DNA of 64,000 nucleotides from positions 186,001-250,000 of the forward strand of contig NZ_CP136600.1 of NCBI RefSeq assembly GCF_032911225.1, given 5' to 3'. This DNA comes from Thalassotalea fonticola (GTDB taxonomy: Bacteria; Pseudomonadota; Gammaproteobacteria; Enterobacterales; Alteromonadaceae). Positions within the stretch are counted from its first letter, which is position 1. The number at the start of each line of letters is the position of its first letter. Position numbers and translations under genes: made by a program. The notes under the pieces are model-generated. The model searched no databases. It worked only from the letters and a program-made list of their open reading frames with translations, and was not told the origin of the DNA. Below are positions 1-7,610 of the stretch, piece after piece.

Positions 1-114
1 AAAATTATCCAAACTTTAGAGAAACGTTAGTTGCTGTTGTTAAAATTATTTGGCTTATTAGTGAAAAACTAATTAAAATCCATCTATTGAATACAATGAG
101 CAAAGACATTTACT

Positions 115-714
115 ATGACCACTGAATTATTTTTTATTTACGACTCACATTGTCCATGGAGTTATGCGACTACTGCCTTGGTAAACAGCATTAGCAAAGC
201 TTATCCTGAAATGCCAATCCACCTGTGGCACACTGCCTATTACGAAGGTAATGACAGCCCAGGTAAAAGTTCTGCTGAAACAGTGTCACGGCAAAGTGCA
301 GCTAATTTTGGTATGGACTACATCCGTGATGCCGATAACGCTAAAGACAGTTATATGGCTGCTAATGTTATGGCATGGGTACAAAATAAACAACCTGATA
401 AAGCTTTAGAATTGTTAAATACACTGCAGCATCAGCACTTTGTTGAAAATAACCCTTTAACCGATAAAGACGATTTTGATGCAGTTATTGAACAATTTAA
501 ATTTTCGCCACCGGCGAAGGTATTTAAATCAGAGCTAAGTAAAGATGCAGATTACTTACTTGCTGATATCGCTGAAATTCAAGAAATTATCCAAACAACG
601 GCATTTCCTGCGTTAATGCTGGCGGTAGATGACCGCTTAGTATTGTTAAATCATAACTTGTATTTAACCAAACCCGAAAAAATTGTCGAAGCGGTTGAAC
701 TAGAACTTAAATGA
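115..714 (+). CDS. DsbA-family thioredoxin-fold protein, monothiol CPWS
   Basis: This 199-residue protein opens with a beta strand and the active-site motif C13-P-W-S16, followed by a helix, which is the start of a thioredoxin fold with a DsbA/FrnE-type helical insertion. The second cysteine is replaced by serine, so it should act as a monothiol reductase, a glutathione-dependent enzyme or a binding protein rather than a disulfide oxidase (inference). There is no signal peptide, so it is probably cytoplasmic. A cis-proline is plausible in the C-terminal TTAFPALML segment. The next gene, a glutaredoxin, begins 13 bases after the stop, and the two probably form one redox transcript. The exact substrate cannot be told from sequence. 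Confidence 0.85.
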   Translation: MTTELFFIYDSHCPWSYATTALVNSISKAYPEMPIHLWHTAYYEGNDSPGKSSAETVSRQSAANFGMDYIRDADNAKDSYMAANVMAWVQNKQPDKALELLNTLQHQHFVENNPLTDKDDFDAVIEQFKFSPPAKVFKSELSKDADYLLADIAEIQEIIQTTAFPALMLAVDDRLVLLNHNLYLTKPEKIVEAVELELK

Positions 715-727
715 GCAGCTTAAATAC

Positions 728-955
728 ATGAAACGCGTCGTACTATTTACTAAGAATAGTTGCCCACATTGCGACAGCGCTAAAAAATATTTAGACCAAA
801 ATGGTATTAAGTATAGGCTTTGTAATGTGAGCACTGCCGCGGGGCGAAAAGAATACAGTTTAACTGGATATCGGGGCGTACCAGTGTTGAAAATTGGCGA
901 TCAATTTTTAAATGGCTTTACGGTAAAAGGCTTTCAAAACTTATACAGTAAGTAG
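728..955 (+). CDS. Glutaredoxin-family protein
   Basis: This is a compact 75-residue glutaredoxin. It has a dithiol C12-P-H-C15 motif after a short beta strand, a GVPVLKIGDQ cis-proline segment, and a C-terminal NGFTVKGF segment corresponding to the glutathione-binding G-F/D region. It is expected to reduce disulfides or glutathione mixed disulfides in the cytoplasm, as NrdH and small Grx proteins do. It follows the DsbA-like gene after 13 bases and is followed by a strong terminator, so the two genes look like a complete two-gene operon. Confidence 0.9.
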   Translation: MKRVVLFTKNSCPHCDSAKKYLDQNGIKYRLCNVSTAAGRKEYSLTGYRGVPVLKIGDQFLNGFTVKGFQNLYSK

Positions 956-982
956 CTAAACTCAACCCCAAAAGTAATAACT

Positions 983-1013
983 AAAAGAGCCTTATTAATA
1001 AGGCTCTTTTTTT
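983..1013 (+). terminator. Rho-independent terminator after glutaredoxin gene
   Basis: Bases 983-996 and 997-1010 are perfect complements, forming a GC-containing hairpin with only a few central bases unpaired, followed by T residues to 1013. The run of A before the stem lets it also work on the minus strand, where it would follow the AcuI-type gene. Confidence 0.9.
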
Positions 1014-1116
1014 ACTTCAAGGACGAAGGAATGCCAACTAAACATGGATGTTATATAGTTGGCTCACTTCAGGGACGAAGGAATGCCAATCTAACATGGG
1101 TGTTAAAATATTGGCT
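1014..1116. repeat. Two tandem 51-bp imperfect repeats, each a hairpin
   Basis: Copies at 1014-1064 and 1066-1116 share the core GGACGAAGGAATGCCAA and an ATTGGCT/GTTGGCT end. Within each copy the ends pair: GCCAACT with AGTTGGC in copy 1 (1033-1039, 1057-1063) and GCCAAT with ATTGGC in copy 2 (1085-1090, 1110-1115). It lies between a terminator and the 3' end of the AcuI-type gene. Confidence 0.8.
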
Positions 1117-1136
1117 AATGTTTATCAAAGTTAAAT

Positions 1137-2144
1137 CTACGCGTCTTTTATATTTACCACATAACGGCCGACGGCTTTACCTTCGATGAATTTTTCTAAG
1201 TATTCAGGTACTTTATCTAGTGATATTTCTGTAGATAGTGATTCAAGGTTCGGTAATTTCATATCGGTAGCTACACGTTGCCAAATATGCTGTTTGTCTG
1301 TTAAAGCAATATTTACCGAATCAATTCCCAATAACGATATTCCTCGTGTAATAAATGGAAATACATTGGTTGAGAAAAATGGCGAAGAGACTAAACCACA
1401 AGCTGACACGCCACCGCCGGGTTTAATTTGTTTTAATAAATTAGCCAGGTAATCGCCACCAAGTGTATCAATACCATGAGCCCAAATACCTTTGCCCATC
1501 GGACGCTCAGCAATTTCATTAATTACATCTCGGTGAAGAACTTCAGCAGCGCCAAGTTCAATTAAATGTCCACTTTGTTCAGGTTTACCGGAAAAGGCTG
1601 TAACCGAATAACCGAGTTGTTTTAATAACGCAATACTGACGCTGCCAACCCCACCAGTTGCACCTGTTACAGCAACAGGGCCATCTTTAGGTGTTGCGCC
1701 CATACGTTCAATTTTTTCAATACACAGTGCAGCGGTTAAACCACCAGTGCCATAAACCATTGCTTCTTTAAGTGATAACGTAGCGGGGCGATTAACTGCC
1801 CAGTTCGCCGGGATTGAAATTCGCTGAGCTAACCCCCCAGAAGTATTCATCCCTAGATCGTAGCCAAATACTAATACCTCATCACCAGGATTGAATGTAC
1901 CTGATTTATCTTCAATAACAATACCAGCTGCATCAATACCAGGTGTGTGCGGGTAAGCTTTGCTAACCCCTTTATTTCCTGATGCAGATAGCGCATCTTT
2001 AAAATTTAACGATGAGTAATACACATCTATTAGTAAATCATTGTCCGGTAGATCTGCGAGAGTTCGCTCTGTAATTTTTTGGGTAAATTTATTATCCGCT
2101 ACTTCTTCAACGAGTAATGCTTTAAAGGTATTTAATTGACTCAT
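1137..2144 (-). CDS. acuI: AcuI/YhdH-family acrylyl-CoA reductase (MDR oxidoreductase)
   Basis: This 335-residue protein belongs to the medium-chain dehydrogenase/reductase superfamily, YhdH/AcuI branch. It has a GroES-like N-terminal domain (SSLNFKDALSASG, HTPGIDAAG), a Rossmann NADPH site GATGGVGS at residues 161-168, and no zinc-ligand cysteines, all usual for this branch. AcuI reduces toxic acryloyl-CoA to propionyl-CoA, which matters for DMSP breakdown and other C3 metabolism in marine bacteria. The gene stands alone, with no DMSP lyase next to it, so the physiological substrate here is inference. A GAAGAAG stretch lies upstream of the ATG. Confidence 0.88.
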   Translation of the reverse strand: MSQLNTFKALLVEEVADNKFTQKITERTLADLPDNDLLIDVYYSSLNFKDALSASGNKGVSKAYPHTPGIDAAGIVIEDKSGTFNPGDEVLVFGYDLGMNTSGGLAQRISIPANWAVNRPATLSLKEAMVYGTGGLTAALCIEKIERMGATPKDGPVAVTGATGGVGSVSIALLKQLGYSVTAFSGKPEQSGHLIELGAAEVLHRDVINEIAERPMGKGIWAHGIDTLGGDYLANLLKQIKPGGGVSACGLVSSPFFSTNVFPFITRGISLLGIDSVNIALTDKQHIWQRVATDMKLPNLESLSTEISLDKVPEYLEKFIEGKAVGRYVVNIKDA

Positions 2145-2400
2145 ATTAATTCTTCTTCGCTAATTAGTATTAAATAATAGTAGCAAAGCAGTCGATTAGC
2201 TGCGAGTTAACTTTAGTCTAAGTCTTATTTCCAGAACCGAAAATACACGTTTAAATTTCAAGAAATTTAATAACATTTGCACATTTCTTTTGTGATAGTT
2301 TTGTGATTTTATCGTGAAAACTTTGCCATTTTTTTTGCTCATACTGTTTTTAATCTTAATCAACAACAATATTAATAAATAACATAATAGAGGAATAATT

Positions 2401-3108
2401 ATGAATGCAATCAACACCAAACTTATACTACCAGCAGTTTTTTTATTAACGACTATACCTGCTGTTGAGGCAGCAGAGCTTGAAGTTACTGTCACTAATT
2501 TAACCCAAGGCATTTATTACACCCCGATTATCGTCGCTGCTCACAATGGCGATACATCAATATTTAGATCTGGAGAAATGGCCAGCTCTGAGTTACAAGC
2601 GATGGCAGAAGGGGGGGATATTTCAGGGGTGTCATTGTTGCTGACAGGTGCTGCTGCAGATATAAGTGAAAACCCTGCTGAGGGGTTGCTCGCGCCAGCG
2701 ATGTCGACCACGACAATGCTAAGTACATCTGCAGGTAATAACTATTTATCTATTGCGGCGATGATACTGCCAAGTAACGATGGTTTTGTTGGTTTAGATA
2801 GCTGGATGATCCCAATGGAAGCGGGTACTTACTCATTTACATTAAACGCATATGATGCGGGCACTGAAGCAAATGATGAAATCGTCAATGGTGGTGGTGC
2901 TCCTGGTGTGCCAGGCATTCCCGCTGCTCCAGGTATGGATGCTGGTAGTGGTGCAAGTGGCGTTTCAGCAAGCCAAGCAAATACGTATGTTCATATTCAT
3001 CCTGGAAACCTTGGTGATATGGATGTAATGGGCGGTTCAAGTGATTTAAACCCAACAATACATCGTTGGTTAAATCCAGTCGCTAAAGTTACTGTTGTGG
3101 TTAAGTAG
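2401..3108 (+). CDS. Exported spondin-domain protein, first copy
   Basis: This 235-residue protein has a signal peptide (residues 1 to about 24, cleavage near VEA-A) followed by a spondin_N-type domain: ELEVTVTNLTQG, then TPIIVAAH, then a region ending in FTLNAYDAGTE. A glycine/proline-rich loop, PGVPGIPAAPGMDAGSG, interrupts the domain before the conserved HIHPGNLG. Spondin_N domains in marine bacteria are exported and of poorly known function; a role in adhesion or matrix is inference. The start has a good GAGGA site. The second spondin gene begins 9 bases after the stop, so they are co-transcribed. Confidence 0.85.
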   Translation: MNAINTKLILPAVFLLTTIPAVEAAELEVTVTNLTQGIYYTPIIVAAHNGDTSIFRSGEMASSELQAMAEGGDISGVSLLLTGAAADISENPAEGLLAPAMSTTTMLSTSAGNNYLSIAAMILPSNDGFVGLDSWMIPMEAGTYSFTLNAYDAGTEANDEIVNGGGAPGVPGIPAAPGMDAGSGASGVSASQANTYVHIHPGNLGDMDVMGGSSDLNPTIHRWLNPVAKVTVVVK

Positions 3109-3117
3109 GAGTTTGTT

Positions 3118-3858
3118 ATGAATACCGTTAAAAGCCAAGACAAACAAGTTAATAAAGTTATGGTCGCAATCGCTATCGCAAGTGCGTTCTTAATCACTGC
3201 TTGTGATGGAGATAGTTATAGCAATAATGACATAGACACTACAGTTACAATTGTTGATCCGGTAACTGTAAGTTATGAAGTATCGGTTGTTAATTTAACC
3301 AATGCTCAACCTATGTCACCTATAGCTGTGGTGTTGCATAATGAAGGAAACCTTTGGATGGTTGGTGAATCAGCATCCACTGCATTAGAGGCGTTAGCTG
3401 AAAGTGGCGACAACTCACAAGTGTTAAATTTAGATGTGGTTTTAGCGAGTGCCTCTGGGGATGGTGTACTTATGCCGGGTATGTCCGACACTATCATGGT
3501 AACTAGTGTCGAAATTGTACCAACGCAACTATCAATTGCCACTATGTTAGTAAATACCAATGATGCGTTTACTGGTATCAACTCAATGTCATTAGAAAAT
3601 TTAGCTGTGGGCGAAAGTATTTCCATGTTAACTGGTTCTTATGATTCAGGTACCGAGAAAAATACGGAGTCAACGGCTTCCATTCCTGGACCTGCAGCAG
3701 AGGGAGAGGGCTTCAATAACGCTCGTGATGATGTTGATTTTGTTGCCATGCATCCAGGTATAGTTACTAAAAATGATGGCCTGACAGGATCAACGTTGAA
3801 CTTTTCACATCGTTTTGACAACCCTACCTTGAGAGTCACGATAACTCGTACTGAATAG
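3118..3858 (+). CDS. Spondin-domain lipoprotein, second copy
   Basis: This 246-residue protein has a lysine-bearing N-terminus, a hydrophobic stretch and a lipobox ending at C29 (LITAC), so it should be a lipoprotein. The mature part repeats the layout of the preceding gene: VSYEVSVVNLTNAQPMSPIAVVLH, then a GTYDSGTEKNTE-like segment (here LTGSYDSGTEK), then AMHPGI. The pair probably arose by tandem duplication followed by a change of anchoring, one secreted or periplasmic and one membrane-attached. It lies 53 bases upstream of a two-component regulator, which may control it (inference). Confidence 0.83.
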   Translation: MNTVKSQDKQVNKVMVAIAIASAFLITACDGDSYSNNDIDTTVTIVDPVTVSYEVSVVNLTNAQPMSPIAVVLHNEGNLWMVGESASTALEALAESGDNSQVLNLDVVLASASGDGVLMPGMSDTIMVTSVEIVPTQLSIATMLVNTNDAFTGINSMSLENLAVGESISMLTGSYDSGTEKNTESTASIPGPAAEGEGFNNARDDVDFVAMHPGIVTKNDGLTGSTLNFSHRFDNPTLRVTITRTE

Positions 3859-3862
3859 TACT

Positions 3863-3911
3863 GGTGGGTGCTGTTATATCCCACTGAGAGATTCAGTGCT
3901 TTGGTGGGACC
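3863..3911 (+). promoter_or_regulatory. Possible structured leader before response regulator
   Basis: GGTGGG occurs twice (3863-3868 and 3903-3908), the second copy lying where the ribosome would bind. A single CCCAC (3880-3884) between them can pair with either, and CACTGA/TCAGTG (3882-3887, 3893-3898) forms a competing hairpin. The structure could affect translation of the regulator; this is inference from base pairing only. Confidence 0.3.
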
Positions 3912-4634
3912 ATGACAGATACTGTACTTGTTGTAGAAGATGAACAGGATATCGCTGATTTGATCGGCGTGCAACTTAGTGAATTATCGTTGCAAACGGA
4001 GCATTGCGCCTGTGGTGAACAAGGTTTACAGAAGGCGTTAAGTAAAACCTATGCATTGATTATTCTTGATGTGATGCTGCCACAGATATCGGGCTTAGAT
4101 ATTTGTAGACAGGTACGCATAGCAAAACCAGAGCAGGCAATTATGATATTAACTTCGCGAAGCTCCGAAACTGACCGCGTTTTAGGTTTAGAACTTGGGG
4201 CTGATGATTACATGACAAAGCCGTTTAGTGTTCGTGAATTACAAGCTAGAGTTCGTAGCCAGTTACGCAAGGCTCATTTATTAACTAAGCTGCATTCGCA
4301 GCAACAAGCTATACCTGAGCAATCTATCTCTGTGGGCGACTTATTAATTGACCAGCTTACCCATCAAACGAGCTTTAATGGTAATGCATTAGATCTTACT
4401 TCTACAGAGTTTGATTTATTGTTATACCTTGCATCACACCCCGATCAAGTCTTCACCCGCACTCAGTTATTAAGTTCTGTTTGGGGCTATCATCATAGCG
4501 GTTATGAACATACCGTAAATTCTCATATTAATCGTTTGCGTAATAAGCTTGAAAAAGACCCAAATCAACCTGAAATTGTGCAAACGGTTTGGGGCGTAGG
4601 TTATAAGTTTAATCGACAAGGTGTGTGTGCATGA
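3912..4634 (+). CDS. OmpR/PhoB-family response regulator
   Basis: This 240-residue protein has a receiver domain (residues 4 to about 115) with acidic pocket E9-D10, phosphoacceptor D53 in LIILDVMLPQ and conserved lysine in MTKPFSVRELQ, followed by a winged-helix DNA-binding domain (about 135-235) with EFDLLLYLASHP and the typical C-terminal GVGYKF. It is the cytoplasmic output half of a two-component pair with the histidine kinase whose ATG overlaps its stop by four bases. The neighbouring spondin-domain genes are the obvious candidate targets, but the stimulus is not evident. Confidence 0.93.
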   Translation: MTDTVLVVEDEQDIADLIGVQLSELSLQTEHCACGEQGLQKALSKTYALIILDVMLPQISGLDICRQVRIAKPEQAIMILTSRSSETDRVLGLELGADDYMTKPFSVRELQARVRSQLRKAHLLTKLHSQQQAIPEQSISVGDLLIDQLTHQTSFNGNALDLTSTEFDLLLYLASHPDQVFTRTQLLSSVWGYHHSGYEHTVNSHINRLRNKLEKDPNQPEIVQTVWGVGYKFNRQGVCA

Positions 4635-6112
4635 AACTGTCGCTTTATCAGCGATTATCATTAGCGCTTACGTTCGTTTTTATCGCTATCGCGAGTGTGT
4701 TTTATTTGTGGTCTGAGCAAGTAGGGCAACAATCCCGTTACTTATCGCAACAGCGATTGCATCTTTCATTAGCGGCCAATCTCGCTCGTGACAACCCATT
4801 ATTACAAACAGGAAATTACGATCAAAGTGCATTAGAAAATTTGTTTCATACCCTCATGGTATTAGGCCCAGCGTTTGAATTCTATTTTATTGACCCTAGT
4901 GGCAATATTCTCACTTACTCAGCTGACCAATCATTGATTAAACGCCAACAAATTAGCTTAGTACCTATCTTTAATCTCATTAAAAACCAGGCACCTTTAC
5001 CCATATTGGGCGACGATCCTAGGCATACAAATAGACAAAAAATATTCTCAGCGGCGCCAGTATTTAATGGCGACCAGTTAAAAGGCTATTTATATGTGAT
5101 TGTTGCCGGTGAACAGTACGATACGGTTTTTAATTCAAATCAACTTAATCGGCAGTTAAAAATGTATATGGTGTTAACTGTGGCAGCAATTTTATTTTTA
5201 TTTATTTTAATGCTTGGTTTATTTCGATATGTCACAAATCCGGTTCGACAATTGCAACATGATATGCAGATATTTATTGAAAGTCGGTTTGATAAATCTA
5301 AGGTTAATTTAACCAGATGGAAAAACCAAAGTAATAATGAAGTTCAATTAGTGGGGTGTATGTTTGTACAAATGGTTGAACAAATCAATTTTCAATTCGA
5401 CCAACTTACCAGTACCGATAATGAGCGACGCGAGTTACTCGCTCACATTTCTCATGATTTACGTACCCCCTTAGCTGCTATGCAGGGTTATATAGAAACA
5501 CTCAGCCTAAACTCTGCTAATTTATCTGCGGCAAAGAAAATTGAATTTATGCAAACAGTAATGAGAAATTGCCAACAATTAAATCAATTAATTGATCAAA
5601 TATTTGAATTGGCCCATCTAGAAAGTGGGCAGGTATCAGTAGAGCAAGAAACCTTTAATTTAGTTGAATTAATTTATGACGTAGTGGCAAAGTTTAGTTT
5701 GCAAGCTGAAAAGCAACAGATAAATTTAACCATTTCACCATGGCAAACCAATGTGCAGGTTTATTGTGATATAGGTAAACTTGACCGGGTATTAACCAAC
5801 CTTATTGAAAATGCGCTTCGTCACACTTCGGCCCAAGGAGAAGTTAGACTAGAGGTTAATGATGTAGACGCCAGCCAATGTCATTTATCTATTAATGATA
5901 ATGGTACGGGGATAAAAAAAGAAGAAATAGCCTATATATTTGAACCAAGGTATCGTGCCAGTAACGCAGTTAACAATGAGCATAAACACAATGGCTTAGG
6001 TTTGGCCATTACTAAACGTTTACTGCAACTGCTTAATATTGAAATTAAAGTTACTAGCAGATTAGGGAAAGGCACACGCTTTAGTTTTAACTTACGGAAA
6101 GCGCAAAACTAA
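4631..6112 (+). CDS. Membrane sensor histidine kinase
   Basis: This 493-residue kinase has a transmembrane helix near residues 8-25, a periplasmic sensor region of about 150 residues, a second helix near 178-199, then a HAMP linker, a HisKA dimerisation domain with phospho-acceptor H275 (HISHDLRTP) and an HATPase domain (N-box NLIENALRHTS, G1 DNGTGI, G2 NGLGLAI). I place the start at ATG 4631, which overlaps the regulator stop (ATGA); an upstream in-frame GTG at 4625 would add only two residues. It phosphorylates the upstream regulator. I recognise no known sensor domain in the periplasmic part. Confidence 0.92.
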   Translation: MKLSLYQRLSLALTFVFIAIASVFYLWSEQVGQQSRYLSQQRLHLSLAANLARDNPLLQTGNYDQSALENLFHTLMVLGPAFEFYFIDPSGNILTYSADQSLIKRQQISLVPIFNLIKNQAPLPILGDDPRHTNRQKIFSAAPVFNGDQLKGYLYVIVAGEQYDTVFNSNQLNRQLKMYMVLTVAAILFLFILMLGLFRYVTNPVRQLQHDMQIFIESRFDKSKVNLTRWKNQSNNEVQLVGCMFVQMVEQINFQFDQLTSTDNERRELLAHISHDLRTPLAAMQGYIETLSLNSANLSAAKKIEFMQTVMRNCQQLNQLIDQIFELAHLESGQVSVEQETFNLVELIYDVVAKFSLQAEKQQINLTISPWQTNVQVYCDIGKLDRVLTNLIENALRHTSAQGEVRLEVNDVDASQCHLSINDNGTGIKKEEIAYIFEPRYRASNAVNNEHKHNGLGLAITKRLLQLLNIEIKVTSRLGKGTRFSFNLRKAQN

Positions 6113-6176
6113 TTATAAGTGTACTTCTCTACTTTTAATTTACGGTTGTAATAGCGGATAAAAACCTTAAGATAAC

Positions 6177-6212
6177 AGTTACCTAATTGCTTTAAAAGTT
6201 ACCTAAATGCTT
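6177..6212. repeat. 16-bp direct repeat, 20-bp spacing, over start codon
   Basis: AGTTACCTAATTGCTT (6177-6192) recurs with one change as AGTTACCTAAATGCTT (6197-6212). The ATG of the channel gene lies inside the second copy. The 20-bp spacing is about two helical turns, as in tandem protein-binding sites, but a local slip duplication is equally possible. Confidence 0.6.
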
Positions 6213-6632
6213 GCATTAACCCTAATTAATATCGTGATAGTGGCACTTGTAGTACTCTTGCATTATGAAGTTTTGTTAGCATTATCAAAAAAATTACCTT
6301 ACCTGCATTACAAAAATAAATATCAAATTGTTATTGGCGTTTTTGGCGCACTGGTTGCACATTGTATTGAAATTTGGATTTTTGCCGTAGCGTACTTTCT
6401 AATGCTTAAATCTGAACGATTTGGTTATTTAGAAGGTAATTTCGATGGCAGTTTGCTCGACTGTGCGTATTATTCATTTACTAGTTTTACTACATTGGGG
6501 TTTGGTGATATCGCCCCTTTTGGTGCGATTAGATTTTTTACTGGCATCGAATCTTTAACCGGTCTTGTGTTAATTACCTGGACAGCATCATTTTTATTTT
6601 TAGAAATGCAGCGCTATTGGAATAAACATTAA
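6207..6632 (+). CDS. Small two-TM potassium-channel-like protein
   Basis: This 141-residue membrane protein has hydrophobic segments near residues 2-22 and 40-67, a pore helix with the filter-like motif TTLGFGD at 95-101, and a last membrane helix near 112-133. The motif matches the TVGYGD family of K+ channels (Ion_trans_2 group) with Leu-Gly-Phe-Gly in place of Val-Gly-Tyr-Gly. There is no cytoplasmic regulatory domain. Its stop overlaps the next start by one base (TAATG), so it is translationally coupled to the prenyltransferase. No strong ribosome site is visible. Ion selectivity is inference. Confidence 0.75.
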   Translation: MLALTLINIVIVALVVLLHYEVLLALSKKLPYLHYKNKYQIVIGVFGALVAHCIEIWIFAVAYFLMLKSERFGYLEGNFDGSLLDCAYYSFTSFTTLGFGDIAPFGAIRFFTGIESLTGLVLITWTASFLFLEMQRYWNKH

Positions 6633-7597
6633 TGGTGAAAATTAATAGCACGGTACAAGCTAAACAATTTAAGGGGCAAAGTTCAAATTTTGCCACCTTG
6701 TTAAAAACAATGCGATTACCTTTTTTAACACTTACCTTGTTTTGTGTGCTCTTAGGCTTGTCTACTGCAATTTATTCTGATGCTGTGATTAGTTGGTTTG
6801 ACTTTAGTATCTGTTTAGTTGGAGCGTTTTCAGCTCACATAGCCGTTAATACTTTAAATGAATATCAAGACTTTCATTCGGGGTTAGATTTTAAAACCAT
6901 TAAAACGCCGTTCAGTGGTGGTAGTGGCGGCTTAATTGAAAACTCGATGGCAGCTCCTTTAGTGCTGAAAACGGTATTGATATCTATTGCTGTTACAATG
7001 CTTTGTGGATGCTATTTCATTTACCAATTTGGCACTACTATTTTACCACTTGGTGTAATAGGTATAACGATCATTATTACCTATACCCGTTACATAAATA
7101 AATCACCATTGCTGTGTTTATTTGCACCTGGAATTGGTTTTGGCGCATTAATGGTTGTAGGAACTGACTTTGTGTTGACAGGTCATTTTTCTGTGACGGC
7201 AATGTCAGCAGGGGCGGTATGTTTATTTCTAGTCAGTAACCTTTTATTATTGAACCAAATTCCAGATGTTGATGCTGATAAAAGTGTTGGAAGAAAGCAT
7301 ATAGTTATAACTTACGGTATCAATAACTCACTAGTCGTTTATACGGTATTTTTAATATGCAGTGCTGCGGTAGTTATATTGGCTAGTTTTCATAACGTAT
7401 TACCTAAACTCAGTTATTTTGCCTTAATACCCATGTTGGCTGGTGTTGAATCTGTAAGAGAGCTTAAAAATGCTTGCAACAAACATCAAACTATACCAAC
7501 GTCAGCAATGCAAAAATCCTTGGGCTTAAATGTAATAGCGGCTAACTTCACCCCATTATTACTAGCAATTTGCATACTGACATCGACATTAAATTAG
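6632..7597 (+). CDS. UbiA-family prenyltransferase
   Basis: This 321-residue integral membrane protein has about eight or nine hydrophobic segments and the two aspartate motifs that bind prenyl diphosphate through magnesium: N76-E-Y-Q-D80 with following G84 and D86, and D212-V-D-A-D216 followed by KSVGRKH. The layout resembles MenA-type 1,4-dihydroxy-2-naphthoate prenyltransferases and their relatives. No menaquinone gene lies nearby, so the acceptor (quinone ring, haem or other) cannot be assigned. The one-base overlap with the channel-like gene suggests co-expression. The opposing gene ends only 13 bases downstream. Confidence 0.85.
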   Translation: MVKINSTVQAKQFKGQSSNFATLLKTMRLPFLTLTLFCVLLGLSTAIYSDAVISWFDFSICLVGAFSAHIAVNTLNEYQDFHSGLDFKTIKTPFSGGSGGLIENSMAAPLVLKTVLISIAVTMLCGCYFIYQFGTTILPLGVIGITIIITYTRYINKSPLLCLFAPGIGFGALMVVGTDFVLTGHFSVTAMSAGAVCLFLVSNLLLLNQIPDVDADKSVGRKHIVITYGINNSLVVYTVFLICSAAVVILASFHNVLPKLSYFALIPMLAGVESVRELKNACNKHQTIPTSAMQKSLGLNVIAANFTPLLLAICILTSTLN

Positions 7598-7610
7598 GCT
7601 TTTGGGTACA

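Noticed and set aside
2196..2513. 105-codon minus-strand frame overlapping the first spondin gene
   Set aside because: It covers the promoter and signal-peptide region of a well-supported gene and has no ribosome site or family features.
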